Origin: CAZQYB01 sp964582985
Lineage (GTDB): Bacteria; Planctomycetota; Phycisphaerae; Sedimentisphaerales; Anaerobacaceae
Direction: 5' to 3'
Length of the DNA stretch: 8,515 bases
NCBI GenBank assembly: GCA_964582985.1
Contig: CAZOUM010000092.1
Coordinates: 1 to 8,515, forward strand
Shown: positions 6,798 to 8,515 of the stretch, piece by piece
Layout of the letters: the number at the start of each line of letters is the position of its first letter
Position numbering within the stretch: position 1 is the stretch's first letter
Notes under the pieces: model-generated
What the model saw: only the letters and a program-made list of their open reading frames with translations
Database searches by the model: none
Told to the model about the DNA's origin: nothing
Translations under genes and position numbers: made by a program

Positions 6798-6823
6798 TTT
6801 ACATTCGCACCGGCCGGTATAAT
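6798..6823 (+). promoter_or_regulatory. Candidate promoter with perfect TATAAT
   Basis: A perfect TATAAT (6818-6823) is preceded by TTTACA (6798-6803), but with only 14 nt between them, shorter than the usual 16-18. A perfect 10-bp palindrome ACCGGCCGGT (6809-6818) fills the spacer and touches the -10, a position where a repressor could act. It would drive the gene at 6915 with a leader of about 85 nt. Confidence 0.4.
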
Positions 6824-6867
6824 ACTTTTGTACGATTTTCCCGTTGAATAGCTGGAAGAGTTATCGA

Positions 6868-6912
6868 ATGAATGCTGAAAATAGCTGGCTGTCCTTATCT
6901 ATAGGACTGTAG
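6868..6912 (+). CDS. Possible 14-codon upstream ORF
   Basis: ATG at 6868 opens a short frame, MNAENSWLSLSIGL, that stops with TAG at 6910-6912, two nt before the ATG of the next gene. GGAAGAG (6854-6860) is correctly placed as a Shine-Dalgarno, and it is a better one than the downstream gene has. Termination so close to the next start could allow reinitiation or coupling. Such a short frame can arise by chance, so it is listed as a possibility only. Confidence 0.25.
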   Translation: MNAENSWLSLSIGL

Positions 6913-6914
6913 AG

Positions 6915-7631
6915 ATGATGTTGGATTCACTAAACCACCCCGTTATCTGGTATGTAATAGGTATCCTGTCAGCGATTGTTATTTATCTTGCCTGGAATTG
7001 GTTGCGCTTGATTATAGCGAATCGTTCTCTGCGGGCAGAAGAAGGCCCAGTTACATTTGATACCACAAGCCCTTCGGAACAGCAGAAACAAGCCCTAAGA
7101 CAAATAAAAGCCTGCCAAAAGCGTCTTTTCCTACAGCCTAAAGTTAATCCCGACTGGATAGAACCACTCAAAACTGAGTTGCCTCGACTTGTTGAAGAAA
7201 TTGCAAGGACATATTATCCCAGGGCAAAAAATCCGGTTCTTGCGCCGGGCATAAGTGAATTTGCCCGTGCAATTGAACTTTTCGCGGATGACATCGCATC
7301 TTTCCTGCAAGAGACCATACCAGGCCGGCTAATTGACACAAGTGCGCATACGGTCAAGCGGACATATGAAGTAACAAAGGGTATTGTCAAAGATAAACGT
7401 CTTAAGGAAACGCTTAAGTGGTATAAGCGCGTTCATCCGATAATCCAGGTAGTAAAAATTAACTCGCCCATAATGTGGGCATCACTCTTAACTAAGAACG
7501 TGGTAGGTCGTATCGGCCAGGTAACAATTATCGGCCTCGCAGGTAAACGGTCAATTGAGTTATACAGTGGCAACTTGAGACAACAAAAAACCGAGCGGCG
7601 TAACAGTTCTACATCTACGCCGGAAAAATGA
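6915..7631 (+). CDS. Hypothetical protein with one N-terminal membrane anchor
   Basis: I do not recognise this 238-residue protein. Residues about 10-34 (VIWYVIGILSAIVIYLAWNW and on) form one strong membrane segment followed by basic residues, suggesting an anchored protein with most of its mass in the cytoplasm. The rest is soluble and mainly helical, with Lys/Arg-rich stretches (about 140-180) and a moderately hydrophobic region near 186-215 that may pack on the membrane. The tail (RRNSSTSTPEK) looks disordered. No catalytic motif is visible. The start is one of two adjacent ATGs (6915 or 6918), with a weak AGGA about 8 nt upstream. It stands alone, divergent from argJ and convergent with the nucleotidyltransferase gene. 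Coding quality is good and the frame is uninterrupted, so the gene is probably real. Confidence 0.75.
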   Translation: MMLDSLNHPVIWYVIGILSAIVIYLAWNWLRLIIANRSLRAEEGPVTFDTTSPSEQQKQALRQIKACQKRLFLQPKVNPDWIEPLKTELPRLVEEIARTYYPRAKNPVLAPGISEFARAIELFADDIASFLQETIPGRLIDTSAHTVKRTYEVTKGIVKDKRLKETLKWYKRVHPIIQVVKINSPIMWASLLTKNVVGRIGQVTIIGLAGKRSIELYSGNLRQQKTERRNSSTSTPEK

Positions 7632-7753
7632 ACAAATAGGGACATCTGTTTATTCTTTGTGTCTCGACTGCTTATTTAAAGCCAAGCTACCTCTTTAAGA
7701 ACCTGCCGAATCCAGAGTGAACCATCCTGTTTCATCTCTGTCTTGTTAATCTA

Positions 7754-8305
7754 TCATTTCAATAAACTTTTGAACCTTTCTAATATCCCTTTGTGCTCGG
7801 TGAGCTTGCCAAACTCCAAAAGCCACCCTGTGATGTATTCAAGGTCGATTAAACCTTTGTTCTTAATCAATATATTGTTTACATCTTCCTCATCAACCGC
7901 TCTTGCCGCAACCATTTTGTGAATAATAACGTCTTCGCAGGATGCAAATTTAATCGGATAGCCATTCATGGGAACTTCTTTTGTCCTCTTAAGGGCCTGC
8001 GATTCATACTCAGTGAAGGAAAAAATAAAATCCACTCGCATCTTCAATTTTGGCTCTTCAGCAGGCACTACTTTGGTCTCTTTTGCAAAGTCCTCCGCAT
8101 GTTCAGGCAGAATTTTTAACCCTAATCTCTTACATATCCCTTCAATCAGCAGGAATTTATCCGTATCTACGCCCAAAGTTATATCGATGTCTCGTGTCAG
8201 GCGTGGACTTCCATATAGCAGGACAGCCTGGCCGCCAATAATCATATAGGGCACTTCATCCTTGTCTAAACATTGAGCAATCTTTTTTATTAGTTTTTCT
8301 ATCAC
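7754..8305 (-). CDS. Nucleotidyltransferase-fold protein (AbiEii/MNT-like)
   Basis: A 183-residue protein with the polymerase-beta-type nucleotidyltransferase signature IGGQAVLLYGSPRLTRDIDI (residues 23-42: G24, G25, D39, D41) and a third acidic residue in MRVDFIF (D92). The later segment SCEDVIIHKMVAARAVDEEDV (122-142, K130, D138, D141) is typical of AbiEii/DUF1814/DUF6036-like proteins. All three metal-binding acids are present, so it is likely active, transferring nucleotides to an unknown target (tRNA or protein in characterised relatives). The start is GTG at 8305, overlapping the TGA of the 67-codon gene upstream as GTGA, which implies coupled translation. The pairing suggests a toxin-antitoxin or abortive-infection module, but the exact subfamily was not determined. 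No good terminator follows it. Confidence 0.85.
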   Translation of the reverse strand: MIEKLIKKIAQCLDKDEVPYMIIGGQAVLLYGSPRLTRDIDITLGVDTDKFLLIEGICKRLGLKILPEHAEDFAKETKVVPAEEPKLKMRVDFIFSFTEYESQALKRTKEVPMNGYPIKFASCEDVIIHKMVAARAVDEEDVNNILIKNKGLIDLEYITGWLLEFGKLTEHKGILERFKSLLK

Positions 8306-8505
8306 GAGGTTAATCCATTTATCGCTTTGGCAATCTTCAAATCGACCTCTAATCCCTTTAAGATATTTTCGGAATTGATAATCCCCAAAGAGACAGCTTC
8401 TTTGTGCAGCGCTTCATATATACGCAGAGCCTCTTTGTGAGAAATACTTTCTTCCTCGATTAATTTTCGATAAAACTTACTCAATCTAAGGTTGTTTCTT
8501 ATCAT
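8302..8505 (-). CDS. Small helical partner protein of the nucleotidyltransferase
   Basis: A 67-residue, charged, probably all-helical protein (RLSKFYRKLIEEESISHKE near the N-terminus; GLEVDLKIAKAINGL at the C-terminus). I cannot assign it to a named family. It has no HEPN-type RxxxxH motif and is too short for that fold. ATG 8505 is the first possible start: an in-frame TAA sits two codons upstream, so the gene is complete although it lies 10 nt from the window edge. The visible upstream bases show no Shine-Dalgarno. Its stop overlaps the start of the nucleotidyltransferase gene by four nt. Position and size fit an antitoxin or a substrate-recognition partner of that enzyme. Confidence 0.7.
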   Translation of the reverse strand: MIRNNLRLSKFYRKLIEEESISHKEALRIYEALHKEAVSLGIINSENILKGLEVDLKIAKAINGLTS

Positions 8506-8515
8506 TGTTTATTTC

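Noticed and set aside
6847..6888. Direct repeat AATAGCTGG at 6847 and 6880
   Set aside because: Only 9 bp in two copies; chance is a sufficient explanation.
7676..7698. TTAAAG / CTTTAA inverted repeat between convergent genes
   Set aside because: The 6-bp AT-rich stem has an 11-nt loop and no T-tract, too weak to call a terminator.
7676..7735. 19-codon minus-strand ORF (MKQDGSLWIRQVLKEVAWL)
   Set aside because: It is short and has no clear Shine-Dalgarno or recognisable family; it could be a decayed gene tail but nothing supports that.

Overview
The window looks like ordinary bacterial chromosome of moderate GC, from a Gram-negative-type organism. The Na+-type membrane pyrophosphatase with a long inserted loop, the E. 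coli-like ArgS, and the simple 7-bp and 'ATTGCGAGCGAAGC'-type dispersed repeat recall uncultured Planctomycetota (Phycisphaerae-like) or related anaerobes. That assignment is an inference from style and memory, not a proof.

Layout, left to right. At the left edge (27-86) a long bulged hairpin followed by T6 looks like the end of a plus-strand transcript entering from outside. A minus-strand block follows, with transcription running right to left. rsfS (ribosome silencing factor, TTG start with a strong SD) overlaps argS (arginyl-tRNA synthetase), and yjbQ (UPF0047 family) follows after 12 nt. This tight three-gene unit is headed by a hairpin terminator (about 2733-2765) that closes the upstream gene hppA. 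hppA encodes an 805-residue membrane pyrophosphatase whose residues predict a K+-dependent, Na+-pumping enzyme. Its 151-nt leader holds a 9-bp closing stem and a perfect 12-bp palindrome. Upstream of hppA on the same strand is argJ (ornithine acetyltransferase / N-acetylglutamate synthase).

The most striking object is inside argJ. An 81-bp composite repeat (6275-6355) lies in frame in the coding sequence and adds about 26 residues just before the conserved VASTG motif. It consists of a 7-bp tandem repeat, a palindromic core, and a second 7-bp tandem repeat. The rest of ArgJ is intact, so a dispersed repeat appears to have been turned into protein.

To the right, a 260-nt divergent intergenic region (6655-6914) carries a nested inverted repeat near argJ, then a perfect TATAAT box and a possible 14-codon leader ORF for a plus-strand gene. 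That gene (6915-7631) encodes an unrecognised protein with one N-terminal membrane anchor. The 122-nt gap 7632-7753 between convergent genes shows only a weak 6-bp inverted repeat and no convincing terminator. The window ends with a two-gene minus-strand module overlapping by GTGA: a small helical protein of 67 residues and a nucleotidyltransferase-fold protein of 183 residues. It is arranged like a toxin-antitoxin or AbiE-like pair.

Functionally, the main block joins translation (rsfS, argS), arginine synthesis (argJ) and pyrophosphate-driven ion pumping (hppA). PPi from tRNA charging is a general source of HppA substrate, but no specific coupling is shown. No tRNA, rRNA, CRISPR array or transposase gene was seen.
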